DNA of 64,000 nt from assembly GCA_017607445.1 (NCBI GenBank), contig JAEVHH010000003.1:4464001-4528000 (forward strand). The letters are read 5' to 3'. Of this stretch, positions 12,521 to 22,907 are shown in pieces. The notes below the pieces were generated by a model. It was given only the letters and a program-made list of their open reading frames with translations. It searched no databases and was not told the DNA's origin. This stretch comes from Histoplasma ohiense. Taxonomy: Eukaryota > Ascomycota > Eurotiomycetes > Onygenales > Ajellomycetaceae. Numbering within the stretch: the first letter of the stretch is position 1; each line of letters begins with the position of its first letter. A program made the position numbers and the translations under genes.

Positions 12521-12820
12521 CCTCAAACCCATTCTAATCCTCGAGTTCCAGGAAGCGGGAAACTGTGGGGAGAGAAAAAGCACATCGAAATTGGAAAGAT
12601 ACAGGATTTGATATGTGATCTAGATAGAAACAGGCCGGGATGAAACGGTGAGGTTTATCTAAATTAAAAAAAAAAAAAAAAATTATTCTGCACATGGATG
12701 TAGAATGGTTTTAAACAATCAAGGAAACACGGAGGGAAACAATAATAATAATGATACAAGGATGTTTTTTTTTCTTATTTTTTTCTTTTTCTTTCTTCTT
12801 TGTTGTTTGTTGTGCGTTGT

Positions 12821-12848
12821 AGGTAGGTAGGTAGGTAGGTAGGTAGGT
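12821..12848. repeat. (AGGT)7 microsatellite
   Basis: Seven perfect tandem AGGT units in the 3' flank of QCR6, preceded by a polypyrimidine tract. Confidence 0.9.
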
Positions 12849-13184
12849 ATGTGTATGATATGATGGTCAAGCAATTAAAGCAAGGTAAAGTGGGCAGTTA
12901 GATCCTTTCACTTTTCCCCATTTCTATTGGGTCTTTTCCCTTCCCCTCTCCTTTTCCCCCATCTCTCCTCTCCCCTTTTCGTTTTTTCATTATTGTAATT
13001 TGTTTCGTAATGCTCCGAACTGTAGAAACCCTCACCGCGACAGATCTCCGAATATCCCTGTTTCGCTCCACATCGATTGAGAGTTCACCAGAGTAACTGA
13101 TCCATGTACTAGTTGAAACAGGAGGGGGTGCCGCGGTATCTGAATTGAATTGTGGGGCGCCCGGATGTCCAAGGTAACGTTCCC

Positions 13185-14128
13185 TTATTTGAGGGCCCGG
13201 AAGAGCTTGGGCGCGGCGCATTGGGTTGCGCAATGCTGGAGGTGGAAGACTAGAGGTGGATATGAGAAGACCCCATCCCATTAGTAAAACAAATCAAAGG
13301 AATGTTGGAATCTCAGTGGGTTTCAGGGGGATGGGCCGATTCTCCGTTTTAAGTCCCATTCGCAGTGGCCGATTCATTCGAGATGTTATATAGGTATAGG
13401 AGATTGGATTTCGAACAATGGAGTGTACATATCGTTGACAGGGCAGGGTGCGAGAACTCCAAATAAGACGGCCATCGGGATACAATGAGAGATTATAACT
13501 TACACTCCTCAACGCAGTCCTCGTGGGGCCCCTTGAAATCGGGATCTTCGCTGTTTCGGGTAACTCGCTCAACGCATTCATCAAAGTGGTGCTTTGCGGG
13601 CGCGCATTTCGAGGAGTTGGCGCATTCTATCAGGTGAAGGGAAATAGAAAGGAATTTGTCAGTTAGCTTCATATAGTCTGCATCAGTAGCTTCGAATCAC
13701 TTTTCATCTATCACCGACTATAGATTGCTAGCGAACTCCGGTAAATGTCCAGACAGCAGTTCTTCAAGGACTGAATACCCTGCCCCGCAACTGAGCGAGG
13801 AACATTGGAGAATTCATCTCGATGCGTCCAGAAATAAAAGTTGAATCACCGCGTACAACCCCTCTCTTCGAAGATGAAAAAATCCACGAATCAAAAGTGA
13901 CAAGGAATAGATATCAAAGGGAAAACCACACTCACCCTCCTCCAACTTGGGCTTAATATCTTCAACTTCTTCCTCCTCCGCCTCCTCCTCTTCTTCTTGC
14001 TCCTCCTCGGGCTCTTCCTTCTCCGCGTCGGCGACCGGGGCAGCGTCCTCGGCTGGTGGTGCTTCGGCCTGCGCCTCCGCAAAAGGTAGTGAGCTAATTA
14101 GATCGGTGAACATGTCGACTAGCCCCAT
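13185..14128 (-). CDS. QCR6: Ubiquinol-cytochrome c reductase hinge subunit (complex III subunit 6)
   Basis: Three exons: 14128-13936, 13626-13504 and 13249-13185, giving 126 residues. The N-terminal half carries an extreme Glu-rich stretch (about residues 38-58), the acidic region characteristic of the hinge protein that helps cytochrome c dock to cytochrome c1. The C-terminal half has the conserved helical hairpin with paired cysteines: ECANSSKCAP, HFDECVERV, EDCVEEFFHLQHC and TQCAAPKLF. The protein ends RALK. Both introns are phase 1 and the joins restore EEE/CANSS and EEF/FHLQHC. Intron 1 is unusually long for such a small gene (309 bp). The product is expected on the intermembrane-space face of the inner mitochondrial membrane. 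It is transcribed away from COQ4, with an 867-bp shared upstream region. Confidence 0.93.
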
Positions 14129-14995
14129 ATTTGTCTAGGAAAGACGGCAATTGAGAGCAATTTGAGAGGTTGGTGGGAGGTGGGGGGTGGTGGTCTTTTG
14201 AGGCCAGATACTGGTGAAATTCCTCAAGTTTTGAAAGGAAAAGTCGGGATGTGTCCAGGTCGAATTATGTTGCACGTGATTGGCTGCGGAGCTTTACATA
14301 AGCATGAAGGACAAGTTGGCGCCGGCGGGATATAGTAGCCTTGCAACGTGAGAAGATAAACCTCGAATGGGACGCAGGGAAATAAATAATTCATAAAGGG
14401 AAAGTTTTGGTATCAAAGTTGCCTCTCGATTATCTCCACAGGAGCAAATAAATATCAATATTCAATGCAGGAGCAATCACTTCAATATCAGAAAAGGATT
14501 GATATGTTTCTCTCAGAGTATATACAATGCATCGATCGCTTCGTGCGCACTCAAACCAGCTCATAATATCTCAAATAGGAGGATCCTTGTACTGTCGCAT
14601 ACGTCATCTTTCCTAACGATTCATCATCAAAATAGAAAATTGTTCATATCATCATTAATTATTTAGATTTACATGCGAAACTAGCAGGAAAAGATATGTA
14701 GTAATTGATCAATTAGAGCTTAGTTGCAGTAATAAACAGTGCGAACACTAAACTACTTTGGAGCTAGTGCATATTGGTGAGAAGCCTCAAAAGTTTCAAA
14801 CTTGTTGCGTAGCACTGTATATAGGCATGCTCAGTGTATATTGCTTATGAGAGCTGGCTTTTTGTGTCATGTGAATTCTGAAAGATCAAGCGAGGTTCAG
14901 GAATACCAATTGGCAGTCGGTTTGATCCTGTCTGTATGTCATGAATACCTTCGACACCTATATATCCATAACCCTAATCCACTGTGAGACAAGGA
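14129..14995. promoter_or_regulatory. Shared divergent promoter region of QCR6 and COQ4
   Basis: This 867-bp stretch separates two divergent genes of the coenzyme Q / complex III pathway. Direct observations: an E-box CACGTG at 14273-14278 is followed immediately by ATTGG at 14279-14283 (a CCAAT box in the QCR6 orientation, about 150 bp from its ATG). A palindromic CCAATTGG lies at 14906-14913, about 83 bp upstream of the COQ4 ATG. CCAAT-binding HAP complexes control respiratory genes in fungi (established). That they act here is inference. Confidence 0.5.
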
Positions 14996-15927
14996 ATGCT
15001 CACCAAACGGGCTTTGCGGACAACTGACCCGTACAGACGGGTTCTCTCACGAGGATTTTCAGTCTTAAATCGGCCATCACCCAACTACCCAGGCCATGTC
15101 CCACTAACCACTCTTGAGCGCGGAGCTCTTGCAGTCGGGTCTGCAATTGGATCATTGATAAACCCAAGACGAGCAGGTATGCTTTCTTTATATATCTCAA
15201 CAAATTGTATCACCTTATAAATTGCACATAAATTTCCAAAATATTCTAACAATCTCACTAACCAATTGCAATAGACCTCATTGCAGCCCTGGGTGAGGCT
15301 ACTGCAACCCCCTACTTCATCTACCGTCTCCGTGATGTTATGCTGTCCGACCCCACAGGCCGTCGCATCCTCCGCAACCAGCCATCCATAGGTTCTAAAA
15401 CTCTCTCTGTTGAATACCTCCGCAGCCTATCCCCCAACACTGTTGGACGAACTTATGTGGACTGGCTAGATCGAGAAGGCGTCGGCCCTGATACTCGCGC
15501 AAAGGTGCAGTATATTGATGACAAGGAGTGTGCATATGTGATGCAGCGCTATCGAGAATGCCATGATTTCTACCATGCCATCACTGGTTTACCAGTTGTG
15601 GTAGAGGGGGAGATTGCTCTGAAGACGTTTGAATTTGCAAATACATTGTTGCCTATGACAGGGTTGAGTATGTTTGCTGTGATGAGGTTGAAACCTGAGG
15701 AGCAGGAGCGGTTTTGGAAGTTGCATTTGCCCTGGGCAGTTAGGAATGGGCTGGCAAGCAAGGCTATTATCAATGTTTATTGGGAAGAGCAGTTGGAAAG
15801 GGATGTTGATGAGCTGAGAAAGGAGTTGGGGATTGAGAAACCAGTGGATTTGAGAGAAACAAGGAAGATTATGAGGAGGCAGAAGAAGATGGCTGAAGAG
15901 GCAGCTAAGACAAAGAAGAGATATTGA
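14996..15927 (+). CDS. COQ4: Ubiquinone biosynthesis protein COQ4
   Basis: Two exons: 14996-15176 and 15275-15927, giving 277 residues. The 98-bp intron starts gtatgc and ends caatag, joining NPRRA to DLIAALGEAT. I chose ATG 14996 because the frame upstream offers only a GTG. The first 25 residues (MLTKRALR..., basic, few acidic) look like a mitochondrial targeting sequence. The family hallmark is present: a His-Asp-x-x-His motif (H157, D158, H161) inside ECHDFYHAITGLP, the zinc-binding signature of COQ4. Also conserved are LRSLSPNTVGRTY and FEFANTLLPM. COQ4 organises the coenzyme Q synthesis complex on the matrix face of the inner membrane and has been linked to the C1 decarboxylation/hydroxylation step of the quinone ring. 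Length is close to that of other fungal COQ4 proteins (about 270-340). It pairs divergently with QCR6. Confidence 0.95.
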
Positions 15928-16731
15928 TCAATTTGATTGTTTGTACAATATAAAAGATACACAGCATTGGAAGGGGGGATTTTGCAAGATACACAGCATT
16001 GGAAGGGGGGATTTTGCTAGTTATATTCAGCTCTTTCATATTTATGGGGATATTATGAGCCCGTGCTGTATTCGTCAAAGCGGACGCCTCTGTTTCTGAT
16101 GATGTAGAAAACCTGATTGCGGGGTGTGTTAAAGTGTTTGGAAGACTGGATATGTAGGTCTTCCTTCACCAATCGGGACCCAGCCTTCCGTTTCTCTGGC
16201 ATCCCCAACATTCATACCCTCCCCTATATATATATATATTTTTTTTTTGCTTGCTCTCATGGCAAGGTGAAACAAAGGGAAGATGCAAAGAAAAGCCGGT
16301 GAACAGTACCTTGACAAAATGAAACAATCAAATATATACAATAAATATAGAATCGTCAACAACACTGGGATATCCCCCGCAGGCCACCAGCGGCCTGGAG
16401 ACCGTATCCACGAGACACCATCATGTAGAAAAGTAATACTGGCTACTCTGTTTCAATAAATATTCTTTCATTCTGGGGATCATTTCAGCTTGCTAGCCGT
16501 TAGTTCTTATTTCAGCGTAGTTTATCATAAACAGACAGATATTACATAGTATGTAGCCATGTGCAAAATTTCCGGATATACAGATCAGCCTGTATAGACC
16601 AGTTGACAGCTTTTTCGGCCCGGGTGAAAAAGGAAAAGGAAGAAAAGAAAAAAAGAGAATTCGTTCCTTCTATCATACGGATTTAAGAATGTAACAATGA
16701 GAGAATATATACGTTCTTCTTCGCATCTTCA
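15928..16731. other. Convergent 3' spacer between COQ4 and the WBP2-like gene
   Basis: An A/T-rich spacer that holds the tandem duplication listed separately and a (TA)n followed by poly-T near 16224-16248. No coding evidence. It should contain both 3' untranslated regions. Confidence 0.55.
15954..16017. repeat. Perfect 32-bp tandem duplication
   Basis: Two identical adjacent 32-bp units, 15954-15985 and 15986-16017. Each starts AAGATACACAGC and ends GGGGGGATTTTGC. They begin 27 bp after the COQ4 stop codon and so probably lie in its 3' untranslated region. Confidence 0.95.
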
Positions 16732-17571
16732 TCACTGGTTTTTCCGTAGACACGTTTCAAGCGCGTTCGCAACGCTCTGTTGTTGAACCTCTTCGTATCC
16801 AGGAGGCGGTTCTGTAGGGTTTGTATCGGCAGGATTACTCTCCGTAGAGTAGATATTATTACTGACTTCGTTGGAAATTTGTTGATTGCGTTCATGAGGA
16901 TCCACCGGCGAGAACGCTGGTGATGATGTAGTTTCAGTTTGCTGGGCGGGTGCTTCGTAGGCGGGTAGCTCGTCAAGATGTATGAGGGAGAGATCCACGG
17001 GGCTTCTCATGCTGCCATTTTCTTGTGATTGCTCCAGGGCCTGTTGCAACCGTTCTTTGATCCTTTCGAAGCCGGAGTGGAAATCAAAGGCCCCGCCATC
17101 CTTGAATGTTAGTTTTAACTGGAGGTACGCATGGGAAGGAGGAATGCCGCCGCCAGCCACGGGCTTGACCTGCGCGGTCCAGATGTTGGGGCCAAAAAAG
17201 GGAGCCGAAACATGTGTGTCTTGCAGATTTAGGAGAGGGGCGGAGAATGATTGGAACTGTGGGGTGGAGTTTGTGGGAAGATAGACAACCTGGGAGCCTG
17301 GGTTAGGAAGCAAAGTCATGCAAGAGCAATGCGAAGGGCGACACACTCGTTGGTTAGTAAGATAGACACATCCGGTGCTACTTTGAATTGATAGAGGTTC
17401 GATTCCCGGTCTAGGGTTCCCGCTTTGTAGCAGAAGGCTTGTTCGGCTTGGAGAGGTATACATGATTCGTTCATTTGGAAGGCCGACGAATCCTTCCGTC
17501 TCATGGAGCATGACCCAACTGCTTGGCCGGAGCCTGCTTAGCATTGTTTTCTTTTGAGATTTAGAGGGCAT
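16732..17571 (-). CDS. WBP2-like GRAM-domain protein with PPxY motif
   Basis: Two exons: 17571-17347 and 17289-16732, giving 260 residues. The two exons also form a single open frame, but a 57-bp in-frame segment (17346-17290) begins GTGTGT, contains CTAAC and ends CCCAG. Removing it restores the conserved YLTNQR/VVYLP of the family, so I treat it as an intron. The N-terminal part (WVMLHETEGF, LPNERIMYTSP, GCVYLTNQRVVYLP, FSAPLLNLQDTHVSAPFFGPN) is the GRAM/PH-like fold of WW-domain-binding protein 2. A PPPGYEE near residue 240 is a PPxY motif that would bind WW domains such as those of Rsp5/Nedd4-type ubiquitin ligases. The likely role is an adaptor linking membranes or transcription factors to WW proteins, by family inference. 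The gene converges with COQ4. Confidence 0.85.
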   Translation of the reverse strand: MPSKSQKKTMLSRLRPSSWVMLHETEGFVGLPNERIMYTSPSRTSLLLQSGNPRPGIEPLSIQSSTGCVYLTNQRVCRPSHCSCMTLLPNPGSQVVYLPTNSTPQFQSFSAPLLNLQDTHVSAPFFGPNIWTAQVKPVAGGGIPPSHAYLQLKLTFKDGGAFDFHSGFERIKERLQQALEQSQENGSMRSPVDLSLIHLDELPAYEAPAQQTETTSSPAFSPVDPHERNQQISNEVSNNIYSTESNPADTNPTEPPPGYEEVQQQSVANALETCLRKNQ

Positions 17572-20025
17572 GGTCGATTCCCTTAGAAATATCCCATATG
17601 ATGCTGGGGGTTACAGTATATAGGGAAAAACAGCGAGTATAGTGGAGGGCGACGCATATGGCGGGGCATATGGGGAAACGAAGGATAACAACGTATATTC
17701 TAGTGATCAGTCATCAAAAGGGGAATACATACTTTATAGACATTTTGTCCAAGAGTAACCCGCGCTGGGGACCTTTTCAAGACTATCTGACACCAGTATC
17801 TGGTGGCTTGAGGTTGGCGATAAGAACCTCCGAGGGACCTGGTTCCTTGTCTCAAGTAAAATTAGCAAACCATAAGGGCCCAGGTAACCACCAATAGCCG
17901 GAGTGAACTGGAACCAGGAATATAGCTAACGGGCGCGGGGCTAGTATGGGGCAAGATTTTTTCAGAAAAAAAAAGACTGCTGGCGATATACTCCATTTCT
18001 CGCGAGAGGACATGCACAAATCAAGCGGATGCGGGTGCTGAAACACGAATCACCACTCGAGAAGTCTGGAAAAAGAGAGGAGACAAATTATACCTCTTGC
18101 AACTTCCTGCAACACCCGAAGTTAAAGACTATCTGTGAAGGAGATACATTCGCTCTCGATGGATGAGCCGGGAGGTCTTTCGTTTCGGAGTCTCGGGCAG
18201 AAAAAACGGCGCGTAGATCGCTAACTCGAGGAGGGAGCGGAGCGATTAGCCAAAGGGCCAACCCGCCACCGCCAGGGTCGCATCCGTCGCTTGCGGCGGT
18301 TCAGCCTTAAATGGGTAACTAGCAACGGCGCGGGACAGCAAACGGGCAATCAGATACTCGACGGGTGCATGGTTGTTATTTAACTATTAATCTAGAGAAC
18401 GGATTAACTAATGGGGGTACACCGTGTCTTGCAGGAACATCCCATCCGTTGGTGATTTTACATTTCGGCGAACTGTTTCATGGCATTACCTGCTGATTCC
18501 CTCCAGCGCCAACAACGAATTCAATTGTCCAATAGTATCAGCCTGGAAGAGTTCGTGGTTGTACTACACGAGCTCCGCGAATTCTGCCCTCAAATTCTCC
18601 CAACCACTGAATGCTCCAACATATCAATGGCCTTCTACTCAACTCGCAATCCATTATTGATCATCTCGAAGGCGGTTGGAATGGAGAAAATGTAGATCGC
18701 ATCTGCCGTCGGATACTCAGCTCCTCAGCTACATAGCCCACTGATACAGCGCACTCCCCTGATTCTCCCTGGATTCCCGCATCACCAGCATTGTGGGACC
18801 AGTTTTGTGGGAACAGAAACCCTTATTGTAGTTGACGAGATGTCTTCTAGGCTCGACTATTGCGCCAACAGGGACAACTGATGCCTAATAAGCACATGGA
18901 TGCATTCGATTTTGGTGGCTAGGAGCAACATTGAACCCTAGACTCAACGGATGATCACAGAGCATCTTGGAGCTGTCTGGGTGGTGCTGAGTGTATCGCT
19001 TTCGCAGGAGCCACCGTAGATTAAGCTGGGGTTCGTTGCGTTGAATAGAAATAGGAATATTGATATTAATTCTGCCACATATGTACATGTATGTACATGT
19101 ACATGTATAGTACAAGCCTTTTCTATTTCTTTTTTAAATTGTCACAAATACGTTGAATAAATTTATGGCCAAGTATTTGCCTGCGATGAGGGGAAGTTAA
19201 GTTGCCCTCCACTTTGGTTTCTTCTCCTGGAGACTGCGGCCTTGTTGGTCTCGCAAAATAAAGAAAGAAATAGGAAACGAGCAGAAATAAATTATGATGC
19301 CTGTCCAGGTCCGTACAGACACGCGACTCGTATGACTCCACTGGAGGATGCTGCACACCTTTGGCTTCAGCCTCATCAACTCTATCCTGCATTGGTTTTG
19401 CTCTGTTGTGTCGGCCGAGCCTTGCATGGAGACTGTCAGCGCGATCAACTGACACTCAGGCCCCCACTTTCACCTCTAGATCCCTTGTTGCCTGTGAGGC
19501 GGCGATCCCATGGAAGCCCTGTCGTCGAGGAGTCCTGGTGTCCAAACGTCATCCCCTGACTCCTCCTTGCCGTAGTCTCATCTTGGCTGTTGAATCCACT
19601 GTTAGGCTCAAAGGCTTCAATGAGGGGACAATTGAAATATCCCCCCGATCACCCCCAGAATGATCCTCCATGTTTTCTTTGGCTTTCACAGTTGAAGAAT
19701 TTTCAGAGTCCATTCCGCTGGTTGTTCTGCGCAAGAACCATTTGCTGCGAACGATGGCTTACAGGCTTCTTTAGCTTCCGAAAGCGACTTGTGCTAACAA
19801 GGCACACCCAGGGGCCCAGGGAAGAGGAGCTCGGGAGTCGTCGCCATTCGTTTCAACCACTGGATTTCCGGTTGAAGATAGCACTCGTTGACAGCAAGGA
19901 TTCTAGAAGCCATTTTTACACATGAAGAGACCGGGGTGTGGAGCGATGACCCTCGATGTGCCAGAGAAGCAATGCTAACCGTGGCGTAATAGCTCTGTCT
20001 GCTTTAATCCATTGCATTCTCTATC
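17572..20025. other. Gene-poor span
   Basis: About 2.45 kb between the divergent starts of the WBP2-like gene and the 20026 gene. Short frames occur, the best being 18480-18695 plus (71 codons, starting MALPADSLQ), but none has a recognisable motif. An alternating TACATG/GTACAT tract lies at 19081-19110. The right part should be the leader of the 20026 gene. Confidence 0.45.
19080..19112. repeat. GTACAT/ATGTAC palindromic simple repeat
   Basis: Iterated ATGTAC units that are self-complementary and could form a short hairpin. A related copy occurs near 450. Confidence 0.7.
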
Positions 20026-21648
20026 ATGGATAATTCCAACTCGCGCCCAGAAACTCCGGTCCCTCAAAGAAACACGCAGCAAGGGGCAACAGCTGGAACA
20101 CCACCCTTTGGGAGGGGCTACAGCTCTACTGCTATTGCTCCTGGAGGCCTATTTTCAGAACAGGCTACAGAAACATCCATTCATGTGGCTAGCATGCCAA
20201 CGACCCTGGGAGTGCGACCTAGTCGAGCTTCCAGCATCATATCGACAATGACAACTTCTACAATCGCTACATTACAGGATGATGATCGAAGCACTCGAAG
20301 CGCTCGAAGTGTTGATCTTATGCTAGGCGGAAGGCTATTCCATATCAATCGGGACGGCTCGAAGATATCCAGCTCTTCAGATAACGACTTGCCTCCGTAT
20401 TCTCCTTCCCTCCCAACTTACGCGCAATCCAGCAATCAAACTGATGCTAGTTTTCTCAACGGCGCGCAACCACCTGAACCGACTACCCCCACAGCACGTT
20501 CACCTTCCTCGCAACCTACCCCAGTACCAAAAAGCCGTATACATATTCCCTTTTGGACGGACAGGTCCCGCCATCGACGGCAATCATCAGACATATCACA
20601 GAGCGACGCCAAATCATCTCTTGGACGACTGAGCTCGAACTCGATGTTTGACCTATCAAACTTACCAAGTGCAAGCCTGTCCAACCGGGATTCACAAACA
20701 ATGGAGGACCATGCCGTTTTCCGCAGTCTATCATTTGTTCCGGGGCCGGAAGAGATATCAGTCATTCCTAAAGGGCGCTCCGCCTCGCAGGGCAACATAT
20801 CAGAGAGTGTACATTCTCGCCATGACAACGAAGACTCATACCGTCGCCTTCGGCGCAGGAACGGCGTTCGACTTCCTAGACTCTTCACCAGTTTAACTAA
20901 TATCAAATTTAGCGGGCCGCCAGACGATTCTCCTTCGCCCGGAGGCGATATCACACAATCGGCAGGTCCCAGCTTTGCCACATGCCAGAGAAAATACCCA
21001 CAATCACCAGTAAATACGACACGTAGTTCAGGTGGAAATCCCGCTCCTTCATATCCAACACACCTGTCACCAGATGACGGGTTCCATCAACGGAGGCCAT
21101 CGCTCCCAAATATCCCAATGCTCTCTCTAGCCGTCCCACAGAGTCCCGCAAGAATAGAAGAGGGCCATGTAGGCATAGACCCCCCACCTCCAATGGAAGA
21201 TGAAAATGACGTTAGCATCCACTACACCCGTCTGATCCGCAGCATTGACCGTGACCATCGCAAGGCGCTCCATGTGCGCGATAGGGAGCTAGCTGGAATG
21301 CGAGAGCGTCTGAACGAGATTGATCAGGTATATCGCCAGGAGCTGAAGTCGCGGGACTTCACCATTGACGATATGCGGAAACGGCTTGAGAATCTGCAGG
21401 AGCAGATGAACAGCTATATCGAGCGGGCGAAGAACGAAGTGGAGGATATGTGGGAAACTAGGTGGAAGGATCGCGATCGCCACCTTATGGAGCGCATGCG
21501 CAGGATTGAGCTTGAGAGCCAGATACAGGTGGAGAAGGCGGTTGCTGAACGTGATAAGGAGTGGGTAGCTGAGTGGGAGAAGAGGAATGAAGGGCTTCTG
21601 GAGAGGTTGAGGGCAAGTGAGGACAGCGCTGCTGGTCAGCATTCTTGA
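20026..21648 (+). CDS. Conserved-looking disordered protein with C-terminal coiled coil
   Basis: A single uninterrupted frame of 540 codons. I do not recognise the family. Residues 1-380 are Ser/Thr/Pro-rich and probably disordered, with LPPYSP near 125 (a PY-type motif), many SP sites and a basic patch (RRLRRRNGVRLPRLF, near 270-290). From about 390 a strongly charged helical region begins (IHYTRLIRSIDRDHRKAL...). It continues to about 530 and reads as a coiled coil rich in Arg, Glu and Met (MRERLNEIDQVYRQELKSRD, WETRWKDRDRHLMERMRR). The layout, disordered N-terminus plus a C-terminal coiled coil, suggests a scaffold or cytoskeletal partner, but this is inference only. It lies 1.26 kb upstream of the acyltransferase gene in the same orientation. 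Confidence 0.75.
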   Translation: MDNSNSRPETPVPQRNTQQGATAGTPPFGRGYSSTAIAPGGLFSEQATETSIHVASMPTTLGVRPSRASSIISTMTTSTIATLQDDDRSTRSARSVDLMLGGRLFHINRDGSKISSSSDNDLPPYSPSLPTYAQSSNQTDASFLNGAQPPEPTTPTARSPSSQPTPVPKSRIHIPFWTDRSRHRRQSSDISQSDAKSSLGRLSSNSMFDLSNLPSASLSNRDSQTMEDHAVFRSLSFVPGPEEISVIPKGRSASQGNISESVHSRHDNEDSYRRLRRRNGVRLPRLFTSLTNIKFSGPPDDSPSPGGDITQSAGPSFATCQRKYPQSPVNTTRSSGGNPAPSYPTHLSPDDGFHQRRPSLPNIPMLSLAVPQSPARIEEGHVGIDPPPPMEDENDVSIHYTRLIRSIDRDHRKALHVRDRELAGMRERLNEIDQVYRQELKSRDFTIDDMRKRLENLQEQMNSYIERAKNEVEDMWETRWKDRDRHLMERMRRIELESQIQVEKAVAERDKEWVAEWEKRNEGLLERLRASEDSAAGQHS

Positions 21649-22907
21649 GAGCTGGATTTCCTTTTTCTTTCTTTTTCTTTTTTCTTTTTTCTTTTTCTTT
21701 GAGGGGGGGGATTGTTTACTCATGGTCGTTATCGTGAATGGGCCAATTGGGGAGACGTGGGATATATAATTCTATGAACTGTATGAACGGATGTGTAATA
21801 ATAATTTTAATATATTATTATTATAACCCGACTTTTACAAAAGAGGGCAAAAACTGTATTCATCCACACTCATACGTTCATGCGGAGGACTTTGTGAGAG
21901 GGCAGAAGGGAAGGGGAGAATAAGACCGGACGGGTTTTCAGTAACGATATTAATTAATATCTACACCATTGAGGGAGGTGGATTTACAGTCCACTTGTCG
22001 GCCCATGCATGAGCCATGAGAAACCGTATGTTGTAAGACAGAAGTTCTGCAATCCGAGACCTTTCATCTTCTTGTTTTCCCGCACAATGGTAGCTACGAG
22101 TAGAAAAGTAGAAAGTTTGCGGGCCCCGGAGAACAATTGCAATTTTATTTAACTTCCGCTTGCCCCGAAATGAGGACATGGTGATATCACTGACATGGCA
22201 GCAAGCCAATAACCCTGCACTTACTTTAAGCAGGAAACACCTCAAATAGCCTATCTCCAGAGCTTTGTTCCAGTGAAATCAACAAAAGTTGTGCCTTGTA
22301 ACCCCTTAGTCTGTTTTTTAGCGTGCGGGCCCGGTTAGCCGCTTTTCAGTTGTACACTTTTTTATCCGCGATTTTCAACGAACTCGAACTTGAACAAAAA
22401 CAACCCCACCAAGCCACCTTGCCATTGTTAGATGAATGGGATCTTGATGGCTTTCGCACTTCTTGTCCCAGCTCTCGAGATCTATATATAGATACTCACT
22501 CCTTGCGATCGACGGATCCGTACAAGAATTATGCCACCTGAGGGACTCGGTGTCCACATCGAGATTGCAGCTTACATCTAGGCTTTGAATTCCTTTCACT
22601 TTAACTCACATTTTCTTCTTGGGCGCTGGGAGTGACTGTCTACATTTATAGCGGCCCCTTTTTTGTTCGCCGCAGTTGTCTTTCCTCCTGCCAGCCCTAC
22701 GATCCCTCCATCTTCCCCACTGATCGAATACCCCTCCGACGAACCTTTCACTACCACGCACACAAAAGTATATAGTTATACGTATATATTTATATATGCA
22801 ATCAAGTTTGCTACAATTTGCGCTGAGATAAATACATCCTTGCTTCCTGGTTGCTTCTGTTTTACAGACATAGCGGCAGCGACCGGAACAAGCAAGCACA
22901 TTGAGGG
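21649..22907. other. Intergenic with polypyrimidine tract
   Basis: A CTTTT-type polypyrimidine tract and a G run occur just after the stop of the previous gene (21658-21712), then A/T-rich DNA near 21800-21840. A 94-codon minus-strand frame (22245-21961) has no recognisable motif. The right part is the promoter and leader of the acyltransferase gene, with pyrimidine-rich DNA near 22660-22730. Confidence 0.5.

Larger units (their letters stand above)
11994..13184. other. Convergent 3' spacer with simple repeats
   Basis: Lies between the 3' ends of the MFS gene (plus) and QCR6 (minus). It holds T-rich tracts near 12170-12230, an A run near 12665, and the AG and AGGT microsatellites listed separately. 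No gene is supported. Confidence 0.6.

Noticed and set aside
17330..17425. tRNA-like B-box (GGTTCGATTCC) with a D-loop-like TGGTTAGTA
   Set aside because: It lies in the coding sequence and intron of the WBP2-like gene. No matching acceptor or anticodon stems can be paired, so the resemblance is chance.
18480..18695. 71-codon plus-strand frame starting MALPADSLQ
   Set aside because: No recognised motif, no splice partner, and no stop-free extension. It could be a small gene, but there is nothing to support it beyond being open.
21961..22245. 94-codon minus-strand frame
   Set aside because: Composition is unremarkable and no family is recognised. It sits in the spacer upstream of the acyltransferase gene.
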